A stretch of DNA of 64,000 nt from Bicyclus anynana (Eukaryota; Arthropoda; Insecta; Lepidoptera; Nymphalidae), in NCBI RefSeq assembly GCF_947172395.1, contig NC_069094.1, positions 13,940,292-14,004,291 of the forward strand, in the 5' to 3' direction. Of the stretch, positions 20,716 through 31,316 are shown in pieces (positions within the stretch are counted from its first letter, which is position 1; each line of letters begins with the position of its first letter). The notes beneath the pieces are model-generated. The model was not told the DNA's origin. It did no database searches and saw nothing but the letters and a program-made list of their open reading frames with translations. Made by a program: the position numbers and the translations under genes.

Positions 20716-23571
20716 ATGTTAGTGTTTTACCAAAATGTAAATAGATTTCGTAGCAAATTAAATGATTTTTACCTTAACTTGTTAAATTGTAATTATGATG
20801 TTATCTGTTTAACTGAAACTAATTTAGATAGTTCGATTGACAATGCTGAATTTGTAGACAATCGTTACACAATTTTTAGGTGTGACAGAGTTGGTTCTAA
20901 CAGTCATAAACAATCTGGGGGTGGAGTTTTAGTCGCGATTAAAAAGGAGATTCCGTCTCATAGACTTTTTTATTTAGAAAGTGATTCTGAATGTATCTGG
21001 TTATCTTTAGACTTAGGGAAAAAAATTACTTTATGTTTAGTTTACCTCCCTCCGGATATATCTATCGAAAGACTGCAGAGATATTATGATAAAACCAGTG
21101 ATTATGTTTCTACACATACCGGAAATCTCATTATATTGGGCGATTTTAATACACCTTCTATGGATTGGATTGGCGATGCGACGAAAGCAGTGACTCCTAA
21201 TTGTACATCTTATGATCTCAAGTCTCGGCTATTGATTCAGTTAATGTCTCTCAGTGGATTGAGTCAGTATAATTATATAAAGAATTCTAAAAACAGAATC
21301 TTAGATCTGTTTCTTACTAATATCTCAGACGTCAAACTGTTACCAGCCAATGCATTATGCAAAGAAGACATACATCATCCTTCTTTTGAAATCACTATTA
21401 AGTTTTGCGCTACTAATTTTCTTAAAAATAACAAAAGCAATCCGGTTTTTAATTTCAATAAGTGTGATTTTGATTCTATTAAAAATAATTTAAATAATTT
21501 AAAATGGGAAACCCTTTTATCATCCGATAATGTTAATGACTTGGTTAAAGTATTTTATGAACAGTTGATGGCCATAATAAAGAAAAATACGCCTTACAAA
21601 AAGCCAATTAATAACAAACAACCAGTATGGTTCAGCAAACCACTGATTAAGTGCCTTAAAGAAAAGCATAAAGCGCATACTAAATATAAATTGTATAATA
21701 ATCCCAGAGACTACGACACATTTTCTCTCCTCAGATCTAGGGCTCAAATTTTGATTAATGAATGTTATAATGCATACACTGACAATGTTGAAATGTCCCT
21801 CATGTCTTCCAATAACAAACTTTTTTGGAATTTCACTAAAAGCAAACGTAAATGTAATACATTGCCACAGACTTTGAGTTATGATAAGCGTATTGCAACA
21901 ACAGGTTTCGAAATATGTCAGCTATTTTCAGAATACTTTGCTACGGTATATGTTGAAGATGATAATAAATCTACACCGATTTCTGACTATAGTAACAAAC
22001 AAATTAATACTTTGAGCAAAATAACTCTGACAAAAATTGATGTCTTAAAAAAGATTCAATGTTTGGACTGGAACAAGGGCCCGGGACCTGACGGGATTCC
22101 ATCCTCATTTATCAAAAGCTGCAGTAAGGAACTAGCACTACCTTTATCGTTAATTTTTAATAAATCTCTAAGTACTGGTTGTTTTCCTGAATCATGGAAA
22201 ATTGCTAATGTGATCCCAATTTTCAAAGCTGGTACTAAAACGGAATGTTGTAATTATCGCCCAATATGCATATTAAACTGCGTCGCAAAAATTTTCGAGA
22301 GCATTGTTTATGATTATATTTATTATTTATTTAAGCCACTAATAGCAACGCAGCAGCATGGGTTTGTTAAAAATAAATCGACTGTTACTAATCTTGTGGA
22401 ATATTCAAACTTTTTAATAGATTGTTTAGATAAAAAGAAACAGGTGGATGTAGTATATACTGATTTTCAAAAGGCTTTCGACAAAGTTAATCATCGTTTA
22501 CTTTTCCAAAAACTTGAAAATTATGGAGTTCATGGTGATTTGCTCAGGTGGATCATATCATACGTCACTAACAGATCTCAAATTGTTGCGGTGAATGGTT
22601 TTCTTTCAAACCCGATAACTGTGCCATCCGGAGTTCCACAGGGTTCGCATCTTGGCCCTTTGCTCTTTGTAATATTTATAAATGATATTACTTCAATTGT
22701 TAAAAATAAATGCCTCCTTTACGCAGATGATTTAAAGATATTTTGTGCTATCAATAATGTTCAAGATTGCACATCACTACAGGCCGATCTTGATTCTGTC
22801 AATCTGTGGTGTAAACAAAATGACATGTTCCTTAACGTAAGCAAATGTTTCGTGTCCGTCTTTACAAAAAAACATAATAAAATCAAATTTGACTACCACA
22901 TAAACAACGATATTCTATCATGTAAGGAAAGTGCTAAAGATCTAGGTATAACTTTTGATACAGCTTTAACATTCAAGCTACACATAAATAACATTATCAC
23001 GAAGGCCAACCAAATGATGGGATTTATTTTCAGGATTACCAAAAACTTTAAAAACCCGTTAAGTATTTTGCATCTCTACAAGAGTCTTATTCGAAGTGTC
23101 ATTGAGTATGGTTCCCCAGTTTGGTCTCCTTATCAAAAAACTTATGTAGATTCAATTGAGTCTGTGCAAAGACGATTTTTAAGAATACTGTTTTATAAAT
23201 TCAAAAGGGAATTGATTAACCTTTCTTATGCTGACAAACTAAAGTACGTTAAACTAGATTATCTGTATATTCGACGTAAGCTTTCTGACTTGATATTACT
23301 TCACAAAATTATTAACAATGAGACTGACACCTCAATTTTATCAAAAATTAGCATTATTTGCAAAGTACCCAGTCGCTCAGTTCGCAAGTACAACGTATTT
23401 CCTACACCTTGCTGCCGTACGAAAGTTGCTAGCCATTCCTCCATTAATCGAATTTGTAACCTATTTAATTCTCTGCATCAAAATAATAAAGACATCAACC
23501 TTTTTAATTCTAAAACGATCTGCTTTCGTCGTAACGTTATAAACTCCCTGCGCAGGGAAGTTAATGATTAA
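20716..23571 (+). CDS. LINE ORF2: apurinic-type endonuclease plus reverse transcriptase
   Basis: 951 aa. The N-terminal EEP endonuclease has YQNVNRFRSK (N7), LTETNLD (E34), GGGVLVAIKK, LGDFN (D143, N145) and IHHP near 220, where the usual Ser-Asp-His reads D-I-H-H. The reverse transcriptase spans about 440-720: GPGPDGIPSSFIK, VIPIFKAG...NYRPI, TDFQKAFDKVNH, GVPQGSHLGPLL and catalytic YADD at 669-672. The C-terminal region SLIRSVIEYGSPVW...VQRRFLRIL is as in Jockey/CR1-type LINEs. No RNase H or Cys-rich zinc knuckle is visible. The ORF has no stop or frameshift, so target-primed reverse transcription is plausible. Its 3' end differs from the shorter LINE fragments elsewhere in the window. Confidence 0.92.
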   Translation: MLVFYQNVNRFRSKLNDFYLNLLNCNYDVICLTETNLDSSIDNAEFVDNRYTIFRCDRVGSNSHKQSGGGVLVAIKKEIPSHRLFYLESDSECIWLSLDLGKKITLCLVYLPPDISIERLQRYYDKTSDYVSTHTGNLIILGDFNTPSMDWIGDATKAVTPNCTSYDLKSRLLIQLMSLSGLSQYNYIKNSKNRILDLFLTNISDVKLLPANALCKEDIHHPSFEITIKFCATNFLKNNKSNPVFNFNKCDFDSIKNNLNNLKWETLLSSDNVNDLVKVFYEQLMAIIKKNTPYKKPINNKQPVWFSKPLIKCLKEKHKAHTKYKLYNNPRDYDTFSLLRSRAQILINECYNAYTDNVEMSLMSSNNKLFWNFTKSKRKCNTLPQTLSYDKRIATTGFEICQLFSEYFATVYVEDDNKSTPISDYSNKQINTLSKITLTKIDVLKKIQCLDWNKGPGPDGIPSSFIKSCSKELALPLSLIFNKSLSTGCFPESWKIANVIPIFKAGTKTECCNYRPICILNCVAKIFESIVYDYIYYLFKPLIATQQHGFVKNKSTVTNLVEYSNFLIDCLDKKKQVDVVYTDFQKAFDKVNHRLLFQKLENYGVHGDLLRWIISYVTNRSQIVAVNGFLSNPITVPSGVPQGSHLGPLLFVIFINDITSIVKNKCLLYADDLKIFCAINNVQDCTSLQADLDSVNLWCKQNDMFLNVSKCFVSVFTKKHNKIKFDYHINNDILSCKESAKDLGITFDTALTFKLHINNIITKANQMMGFIFRITKNFKNPLSILHLYKSLIRSVIEYGSPVWSPYQKTYVDSIESVQRRFLRILFYKFKRELINLSYADKLKYVKLDYLYIRRKLSDLILLHKIINNETDTSILSKISIICKVPSRSVRKYNVFPTPCCRTKVASHSSINRICNLFNSLHQNNKDINLFNSKTICFRRNVINSLRREVND

Positions 23572-23910
23572 GTGTAGGTACTTTACTTTATTTTTTATTT
23601 TTTTATATTAATTTGCTCTTTCTTCTTATAAATTTTTGCTTTCTTTATTTGCTTTCTTTATTTGTTTTATTTTTTGTGTTAATTTGTTTTATTTTTTGTG
23701 TTAATTGTAGTTTTTATTGTTTTATAGTGTTTTGTTTTTTCTACTTATATCCTAGAATTTCTGTGTCCACTGTACAAGCCAATTATTGATGTTTATGTTT
23801 TAAATCTGTATTTCCTGTATTACCATTTTTTTTATTATTTTATGTAAATTATTTTGTGTGCATAAATGTTGTTGGCCTGTTTAAATAAATAAATAAATAA
23901 ATAAATAAAT

Positions 23911-24908
23911 TATTGAGTTTAGACCGTGGTGGTTTTGGAAGGTAGCAGGTTTCAAGGGGATCCTAAATTGTTCTAGTAATTTTTGTGATGTTTGTTCCAA
24001 GGTATCATAAGGAGTCATTCCTCCAGGCGCCCAACCCATTGCGTGGCAATTCTTCTTTAGATACCCAAATAGGTCTATTAAAAAATAGATGGATGCCTTT
24101 TGGAATGTTGGTGTTTGGAGATATTATTTCAAATATTATGCCGATGAAAGTGCAAAAAGAAATCGCTTTATGCTTGGACTGTTGAATGTTTGAACCCTAG
24201 AAACATGCTATTTTCCAAAGCCATCACGGCCCAAACTCCATAATTAACTACCGTATTTACTTATATTACGAACATGGGCTGACTTTGTACCAAAAATGTT
24301 GGTAACGGCAAATGAATGGAAGAGCATCGCTGACTTCTTGGAGAGAGTCAAGGCAAGAGAAAAGGAGATAAACAGACATGAAAAAGACAACAATGTTTGC
24401 CATGTTAGACTGAAAAGTGTATATACGGACAACAGGGTGACAAGAGGGGTTTTGGTCGGTAAAAGTCCGGCACTACCTTACTCAGGTGATGGACACCTTA
24501 ATGAAGATTTTCCATTCTGTATGTGAAATGTGGGCTGATAAGCTTTCCTAAAATGAGATATATTTAGCTACCATTGGCTCTTAGTCTATTAAGTTAGCAA
24601 TTATATTCCCTAACAATATCACGTGGCAAATCCAGCTATCGATTTTTCAGATCTCACTTTCATTATACAGACTCGTTATCCACTTGAGATTTTGGCGCTC
24701 AATTATTTCCAAGGGTAAATTTGATATTAATTTCCTTGGCACGTTCCTCCAGAAAGAATAAAAATTGTTACGCGACTTTCATGTTATGGTCATGATTTGC
24801 ATTTCTAATACCTATTTTAGATGTTCGTTATCAAATGGCTTTTCATATATTGCTAGGTACCTAAACACAGGCGAATAATGCACCAGCACAATCCCTTTTA
24901 TATCAATC
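23911..24908. other. Unannotated stretch after the LINE
   Basis: Contains small open frames without domains. I see no splice-bounded coding block. Confidence 0.4.
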
Positions 24909-25041
24909 TGTATCCATGTGGCTCGTCGTCGTCGATTCTTTTTCTACAAACGTGTCGATAGTGAATATCACTCCCATACATTATTTAGTTTTCGAAGCGT
25001 TAGTGATCGTAGAAAGAGAATTGAAGTTCCACATAGCTACA
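24909..25041. mobile_element. MITE, CCATGTGG family, copy 1
   Basis: TGTATCCATGTGG...CGATTCTTTTTCTACAAACG is mirrored by AGCGTTAGTGATCGTAGAAA...CCACATAGCTACA. Related to 25383-25580. Confidence 0.65.
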
Positions 25042-25382
25042 TAACAACCTTATCTCAAATTATTTGTTTAAATTCGGCCCTAAGTACTTGTACATATGTT
25101 TTTTGTGCCTAAACCTAGGACCTCAAGTTCAAGAGAGGTAGTCCATCATGCTCAAGAGTATGCACAAATTTTTTTTCAAGTCAAACAAGCCAACTCTTGT
25201 ATGCGATGTTACGTGTTCCTTAACCCTTACCAGATGTTGAGTGACGATTCAGTCTGAGATAAAAGCCATACGCTTTCTATGCAGAAACGCTTTTATGCGA
25301 TATTGAAACTCTAAATCCCTAAAAAGTTCTACTAATTACTACTCATTGAGCCATGGCCGATGCCTAAGCACCACTAGACCAG

Positions 25383-25580
25383 GGCCTGTAGCCATGTGGC
25401 ATGTCGATTCTCTTTCAACAATCGCAAACGCTTCGAAAACTAACAAAATGTATGGGAATGACATTTGCTATTGACATGTCACGTGATCAAGTTGTTGATC
25501 GGATCTGTCATCATTTTTATAAATTTATGAAGCGTTAGTGTTTGTAGAAAAAGAATAGTCGTGCCACATGGCTTTGGGCC
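25383..25580. mobile_element. MITE, CCATGTGG family, copy 2
   Basis: TIRs of about 50 bp: GGCCTGTAGCCATGTGGCAT...CGCAAACGCTTCG and GAAGCGTTAGTGTTTGTAGA...GCCACATGGCTTTGGGCC. Confidence 0.7.
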
Positions 25581-25627
25581 AAGGTCCGAGCCAATTTAGA
25601 GAAACCTAAATTGAATTGAGTTTATGA

Positions 25628-25956
25628 CGGCCTCCGTGGCGCAGTGGTATGCGCGGTGGATTTACAACGGAGGTCCTGGGTTCGATCCCCGGCTGGGCCG
25701 ATTTAGATTTTCTTAATTGGTCTAGGTCTGGCTGGTGGAAGGCTTCCGCCGTGGCTAGTTACCACCCTACCGGCAAAGACGTACCGCCAAGCGATTTAGC
25801 GTTCCGTTACGATGCCGTGTAGAAACCGAAAGGGGTTGTGGATTTTCATCCTCCTCCTAACAAGTTAGCCCGCTTCCATCTTAGATTGCATCATCACTTA
25901 CCATCAGGTGAGATTGTAGTCAAGGGCTAACTTGTAAAGAATAAAAAAAAAAAAAA
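25628..25956 (+). mobile_element. SINE family B, full length with poly-A
   Basis: tRNA-derived head GCCTCCGTGGCGCAGTGGTA with B-box GGGTTCGATCCCC. The 3' part has ACAAGTTAGCCC and GGGCTAACTTGT, a 12-bp inverted pair. Ends in A14. Confidence 0.9.
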
Positions 25957-26194
25957 AGTTGGACCAAGCTCAACCTATTAAAAACCACAGCATCAACCAA
26001 CTATGCCAAAGATGTCAAAATATTACCCACCTGAAAAACACACAGAACACAGAACAAACACACACACACGTTCCCAAACGCATCCGTCGCAAAACGTCCG
26101 TACCGTTGTGGGTAACTATAGGGTTTGATTTTACTGTTGTTCGATAGTTAAATACAGTTCTGTGATAATGTTGCGACAGTGTTCGCCTCCACAG

Positions 26195-26371
26195 GTGTCG
26201 AGGAGCCCAGAAGCTTAAGAGGAAATGCAGCAGTCGCATGGCCGCGCTCGTCATACCTGGCGCCCGGCCTGCGGTCGCAGAGACCGCCTTTGCTTGCTAG
26301 CTGTCCGCGGTCGCAGAGACCGCCTTCGATTGCTAGCTGTCCGCGGTGCCCGCACGGGACCAACTACGATG
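26195..26371 (+). CDS. Candidate receptor C-terminal tail exon with in-frame 12-codon duplication
   Basis: A GC-rich island in AT-rich DNA, bounded by acceptor gcctccacag and donor CGATG/gtaaga. If it follows the exon ending at 17108 in phase 1, it reads G-VEEPRSLRGNAAVAWPRSS and stays open for 58 codons, ending in phase 1 as the exon at 29169 requires. Two 36-bp units (26272-26307, 26308-26343) encode RSQRPPLLASCP and RSQRPPSIASCP. The peptide is rich in Arg, Pro, Ser and Cys, like a GPCR tail, but I recognise no homologue. It could instead be an exon of another transcript. Support is the splice sites, the open frame, phase compatibility and base composition. Confidence 0.45.
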
Positions 26372-26584
26372 GTAAGACTACTGAAAAAACAGCCTGTCGT
26401 GACCAGACCTATCTGATTTTGTAATAATGCCAGCTTAAGTGCTTTCCATGATATACGGGTGAAGCACAACATTTACACAACTCCAGGGTATTTATTATTA
26501 AGAAGAACTCTTATCTTTTGGCTACAATAAGAAATTTGAGTTCCAGTACTAAATATATAGGGTGAGAGCATAGGTCGTTGCCTG

Positions 26585-26920
26585 TTATTATTAGGGTATG
26601 TAGGTAATCATTCTCATGCGGAGAGGAGACTTGTGCTCAGCAGTGAGCCGAATATAGGTTGATAATTATGATGATGATAATATAATCGCACTAATATTAT
26701 AAAGAAATTAAATATCACGTGTCTCAAACGGTGAAGGAAAAACATCGTGAGGAAACCTGCATACCAGAAAATTTTCTTAATTCCCTGCGTGTGTGGAGTC
26801 AGCCTATCCGCATTGGGCCAGCGTGGTATTGGCCTAACCCCTCTCATTCTGAGAGGAGACTCGAGCTCAGCAGTGAGTCGAGTATGGATTGATAATGACG
26901 ATGATAATGATGATGAATTA
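26585..26920 (+). mobile_element. SINE family A, plus strand, headless, preceded by a second tail fragment
   Basis: 26700-26920 runs AAATATCACGTGTCTCAAAC to GATTGATAATGACGATGATA; 26610-26690 is another tail fragment (GCGGAGAGGAGACTTGTGCT). The only plus-strand members apart from the chimera at 56778. Confidence 0.75.
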
Positions 26921-27481
26921 AGATCAAATACCGGGTGTGTATATCACGTACGATAGCTTATGAATTTATGATTCATTTTAATTAATATTCAAATCTTCCC
27001 CACCCTCTAAGAACATTTCTTCAGCGATACCAATAATTGGTTTTACTTTTTATGTAAAAAAGATTTAGTTATCTAAAATGGTGGCTATACTATTACGATA
27101 AGCCTACTGAATGTTTTGATACTGTGAGTTCTCCATTTCGATATTTTCGTAAAGATGTTTTGGTAACTGGATGTTGAATGAATTTCTTTCTAAGACAATG
27201 TTTGTGTATATAACTTTGTAAGTATAACCAATTATCCGAAGGTTAAGTTAAATAAAAAAAATAAAATAAAAATTATTTATTAATCACACAGTTGGTTATA
27301 CCTTTGCTCTGAAGGTTGAAAAAGGAAAGGCAAAACATAATTTGTGAATTAAAAAAAAATAAACTATTTGAACGTACTGTCTACCTTTTAAAAGATCTTC
27401 ATTTGACGTAGCCCCAATTTACCACGTACTGACTATCTTTCAAAGCTTTTGCGACATCTTGCAGAGTATGAAGATCTTAAT

Positions 27482-27675
27482 ATTAATTAGCCAACGACTT
27501 CGTCTGCGTGAAATTTTTCACACTTAATTTTTTGCAGACCCCGGGAGCCATGTATTTTTCTGAAATAAAAATAGTACATGTTCTTATTATTATTATTAGA
27601 AATTCAAAGTATCTCAATTCCAAATTTCAGCCAAAAAAGCCAAAAGTTTTCGTGAAAGAGTAACAAACGTTAACA
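27482..27675 (-). mobile_element. Helitron-like element, diverged
   Basis: CGACTTCGTCTGCGTGAAAT, CAATTCCAAATTTCAGCC and GAAAGAGTAACAAACGT in the usual Helitron order. Confidence 0.55.
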
Positions 27676-27699
27676 AGTAGGTGTAATATGCACTTGTAC

Positions 27700-27890
27700 C
27701 TATCATCATTATTATCATTAACTCATGTTAGGCTCACTGTTTAACGAGTATTCTCTCAGAATAAGATTGGTTAGGCTAATAGTCCACCACGCTGGCCCAA
27801 TGCGAATAGGTGGACTTCACACACAGCGAATTAAGAGAATTCTGAGGTTGGTTTCCTCACGAAGATTTCCTGCACCGTTTGAGGCAAATG
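27700..27890 (-). mobile_element. SINE family A, headless
   Basis: TAACTCATGTTAGGCTCACT to CACCGTTTGAGGC. Confidence 0.75.
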
Positions 27891-28527
27891 AAAGAAAAAT
27901 ATCGTAAATATTACATATTATTAAGAAATAAATACCTTTAAATTTATTATTAGTTATTGAAAAATAGCTATGTCTTCTCAAGTGGTATTTGATACTAAAA
28001 CACAAACGAGCTTCCTACAACTAAGTTTCGAGAATTCCATGCGAACGATGTCGCCGGGCGCCCGCTAGTTTGCAATACATTTAGTAGGATTCTAAGGAAT
28101 ACGTATTGGTATTACGTGGCTATACCAAAATGAAAAAAAATATAAACGTGTTCTTGGAAATTATACTTTTAATTTTTTTTCGTCTATAACCCCAGGAGGT
28201 CGCGAGAAATTCTCGACCTGTAAAGGAGTCGTGTATTCATAAAGTTTGAAAAACTTCTTAAAGTTGGAAAATTCTTAGTAGGCGCCCGGAGTTTCACGTT
28301 CAAAAGTAAAGTTGGAAAGTAGTTAAATGATGTTCGATTCTGATTATTCACTAATTTATCTGACAATGATCGTTATAAAGTAAATTTAATCATCACACTA
28401 AGCCCGCAATCCAACAATAGAGTTAAGTGGTGACCCTATTAAAGCTCAATTTTATATAAATTAAAAGATTAATTATGTATTTTTCATAGAGTAGAGAGTT
28501 TTCAATGAAGGGTGATGATTCATAATC

Positions 28528-28612
28528 ATTATCATTATCATTATCATTATCATTATCATTATCATTATCATTATCATTATCATTATCATTATCATTATCA
28601 TTATCATTATCA
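28528..28612. repeat. Hexanucleotide (TTATCA)n microsatellite
   Basis: About 14 perfect copies; forms the 3' tail of the minus-strand SINE at 28613-28915. The D-N and H-Y repeat ORFs here are artefacts. Confidence 0.95.
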
Positions 28613-28915
28613 ACCCAAATTCGACTCAATGCTGAGCTCGAGTCTTCTCTTACAGACCTCTCTTTCGAGAGGTGTTAGGCCAATAGTCCACCACGATGGC
28701 CCAATGCGGATTGGCAGACTTCACACACGCAGATAATTAAGAAAATTCTCTAGTATGCAGGTTTCATTACTATGTATTTCCTTTACCGATTGAGACACGA
28801 GATATTTAATTTTGTTAAAATGCACACAACTGAAAGGTTGGAGGTGCAAATCCTGGGCCGGATTCGAACCCACACTCTCCGGAATCGGAGGTAGAGGTCC
28901 ACTAGGCTAATGATT
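28613..28915 (-). mobile_element. SINE family A, minus strand, expanded tail
   Basis: Full body and head (GGATTCGAACCCACACTCTC); the tail continues into the (TTATCA)n array at 28528. Confidence 0.85.
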
Positions 28916-29168
28916 CATAATGATGATGATGATTATGATATTTGTAGTGTTTTTGTGTATACAAAATAGAAACCTAAAATACTACATACACTATCTCATG
29001 TACATTGGTAGTGGGGGCAATGAGTCAGTCTGTCACCAGCGTTCGACCTGAGTGGTCGTGCGCGGTCTGCTTGCCTTACCAGTGTAGAGATGAGCCAATG
29101 TTTAGCTTCTCTTATAGTTAGGGCGAGGGTCCTTACAATATTAATTATATTTTTTCTTTCTGTTGCAG

Positions 29169-29194
29169 CATTCATCCACGGGCGTAAAGTGTAA
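29169..29194 (+). CDS. Candidate terminal coding exon of the receptor
   Basis: A strong acceptor (pyrimidine run ending ctttctgttgcag) is followed by a short open stretch. Joined in phase 1 to 26371, or directly to 17108, it reads A-FIHGRKV and stop TAA at 29192-29194. AATAAA overlaps the stop (29194-29199), too close to serve this stop in the usual way, but another AATAAA lies near 29480. In a different phase it would read HSSTGVKCK and stop, so the C-terminal residues depend on the upstream splice. No domain evidence is available at this length. Confidence 0.35.
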
Positions 29195-29409
29195 ATAAAA
29201 TAGTTTTGTTTGTAAAAGAGACTATTCGTAGTTAGGCTGTGTCAAATTCAATTTATAAAGTCAATAACTGATTTTGTAATTATAATTATTATAAAATTTT
29301 ACAAGTTTATGAATACTTGTATGTATAATAAGTAATTATTATAAGTATCTTAAAACATCTAAACTATTGTTACTGAGTTCATTTGGCTATATTTTTTTAA
29401 TGTCCAGTT

Positions 29410-29425
29410 GGGGGGGGGGGGGGGG
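29410..29425. repeat. Poly-G run (16 G)
   Basis: Uninterrupted G16 in AT-rich DNA just after the candidate receptor 3' end; could form a quadruplex. Confidence 0.9.
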
Positions 29426-29866
29426 ACTTTGGACCTCCTTCTCCAGCTCATGGCGACGCTCTTGATTGTGAATGCTGATAATAAACGATAACAGTAGCAA
29501 CTAGTCAGCAATGGTACTTAACCTTTTTCACCCGCCCGCGACACCGTGACTAACACGTGTTTGTGGTTTTCGCAATAGGAATGATAATAGTTTTTAAATT
29601 GTTTAAAAATTAAGAGTATAATAATATCGTCTCTGAAATCAACTACGCGCAGGTAATAAGTAGACTGCACATTAAAAAAAAACGCGTGAAGCTTCAGGCA
29701 ATTACCGGTGGGTGAAAGTTTTCAAAATTAAGTAATTAATACCAGATGTCCTAGATGGGCCAACAACAAAAGCCCAAAGAGCCGCAGGTTGAGAAACTAG
29801 TGTATACTTTTCGCCTGACTAGTTATAACGTATACCTAGTTGGACTTCACTGATTAAATACTTTCT

Positions 29867-30357
29867 AACAAAATATTTCATACTTGTCGTTTTTGTAACT
29901 AACATTTCTTTAAAATATTTCATACTTGTCGTTTTTGTAACTAACATTTCAACAAAATATTTCATATTGTCGTTTTTGTAACTAACATTTCAACAAAATA
30001 TTTCATACTTGACGTTTTTGTAACTAACATTTCAACAAAATATTTCATACTTGACGTTTTTGTTACTAACATTTCAACAAAATATTTCATACTTGACGTT
30101 TTTGTAACTAACATTTCAACAAAATATTTCATACTTGACGTTTTTGTAACTAACATTTCAACAAAATATTTCATACTTGACGTTTTTGTAACTAACATTT
30201 CAACAAAATATTTCATACTTGTCGTTTTTAACCGACTTCCAAAAAGGAGGAGGTTCTACGTTCGGCTGTATGTATGTTTTTTTTTGTAATTAACATTTCA
30301 ATAAAATATTTCATACTTGTCGTTTTTGTAACTAACATTTCAACAAAATATTTCATA
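29867..30357. repeat. 42-bp minisatellite, 11 copies, interrupted once
   Basis: Unit AACAAAATATTTCATACTTG plus ACGTTTTTGTAACTAACATTTC. Nine units at 29867-30229 and two at 30290-30357 on either side of an inserted short repeat. One unit (29953) is 2 bp short. The minus-strand ORF (MKYFVEMLVTKTSS repeated six times) exists because 42 is divisible by 3. Confidence 0.95.
30230..30285. repeat. AACCGACTTCC short repeat, copy 3, inside a minisatellite
   Basis: Inserted in the TTTTT of a 42-bp minisatellite unit (GTCGTTTTT / TTTTTGTAATTAAC). Confidence 0.9.
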
Positions 30358-31316
30358 AATGTCATGAAAGACATTTAAATTTTAACCGACTCCAAACTGT
30401 TTTTTATACTGATAACTGTAAATTAAAGGTTTGCTCCTACCGAGATTAAGCCACGAAGCGAACTACGCGACCACGACCACGTGGCCACAACCATCACTGA
30501 CCTATTCGCTAACTTTGTGACTAAATTTAGTGGATATACACGAAAGGGGAATGCCCACTGGCCCATACAACGTCTTTTGTAGCTAACTTTTTTTGATAAA
30601 GTAATGATTTCAAAGTCAAATTATCAAGTTTTTTTTTACATATAAGTAAATTGCCGGGTGGTTAAGAGCGCGCAGCGCGTCGGTACGATATGGATAAAAT
30701 TCGAAGCGCAAACGAGACGCCGAATTATGACTTTCACGTGAGTGAAAAGCACGGAGCGATTGACGCGCGACGCAAATTTTATGACGTGAGCGAAAACCAT
30801 TTTTACCTAATTGCAAGTAAATTAAACAACATAACGAAAAACAAAATGGCCTTGTTCAAGATATATACCTAATTTTATTAGATATATACCTTATTCCTGA
30901 GATTGAAAGCAAAATGTGAGCAAAACATGTATTTTTCAAAAAAAATAAACTATCGAGAAAAGTTTTACAAATTGTGTATTTTGTATAGTCATAACGAAGC
31001 TAACAATTTGAAATATCATTTACTATATAGATATAAATATCAGGCTCCTAACTTTTCCAGAATCTGAGAATCCAGAACCATTTATAACCACCAAATTACA
31101 TATTGCACACTCTTAAGTTAGGCCAGTGCCGGGCGGATTCCCTTTAACCATCTATGGTATGTTAGGCTATGTTAGTAATTCTCAAGTCACGTGATTTCGT
31201 ATTCAATAATAATTTATTGTTGCTAACTGTTAAAAATTACTAACCAGTGTATTTGTCATTGTGATCTCCGTGAATAATTTGGGATTTACGGAATAAGAAA
31301 AATGCGTTTATTATTG

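Larger units (their letters stand above)
19250..23910 (+). mobile_element. Full-length-looking non-LTR retrotransposon (LINE; Jockey/CR1-like group)
   Basis: Two long intact ORFs (19403-20605, 20716-23571) in different frames are separated by 110 bases. A T-rich 3'UTR follows and ends in an (AAAT)n tail at about 23883-23909. The 5' border is uncertain; the compositional change near 19250-19300 is my estimate. No target-site duplication is recognised. Uninterrupted ORFs of 400 and 951 codons suggest a recent, possibly competent copy. It lies in receptor intron 6 in the sense orientation. The clade is inferred only from domain content and the tandem-repeat tail. Confidence 0.85.

Noticed and set aside
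25628..25700. tRNA gene-like sequence with B-box
   Set aside because: Head of SINE family B: the stems do not pair as a tRNA, a SINE body and poly-A follow, and several copies exist.
28423..28736. ORFs with Asp-Asn and His-Tyr dipeptide repeats
   Set aside because: Hexanucleotide microsatellite at a SINE tail.
29962..30216. 84-codon minus-strand ORF of six 14-residue repeats
   Set aside because: It is the 42-bp minisatellite read in frame; no start context, splice sites or conservation signal.
30690..30872. 60-codon ORF MDKIRSANETPN...
   Set aside because: No homology recognised, no splice context, opposite-strand ORF equally long; not enough to call a gene.
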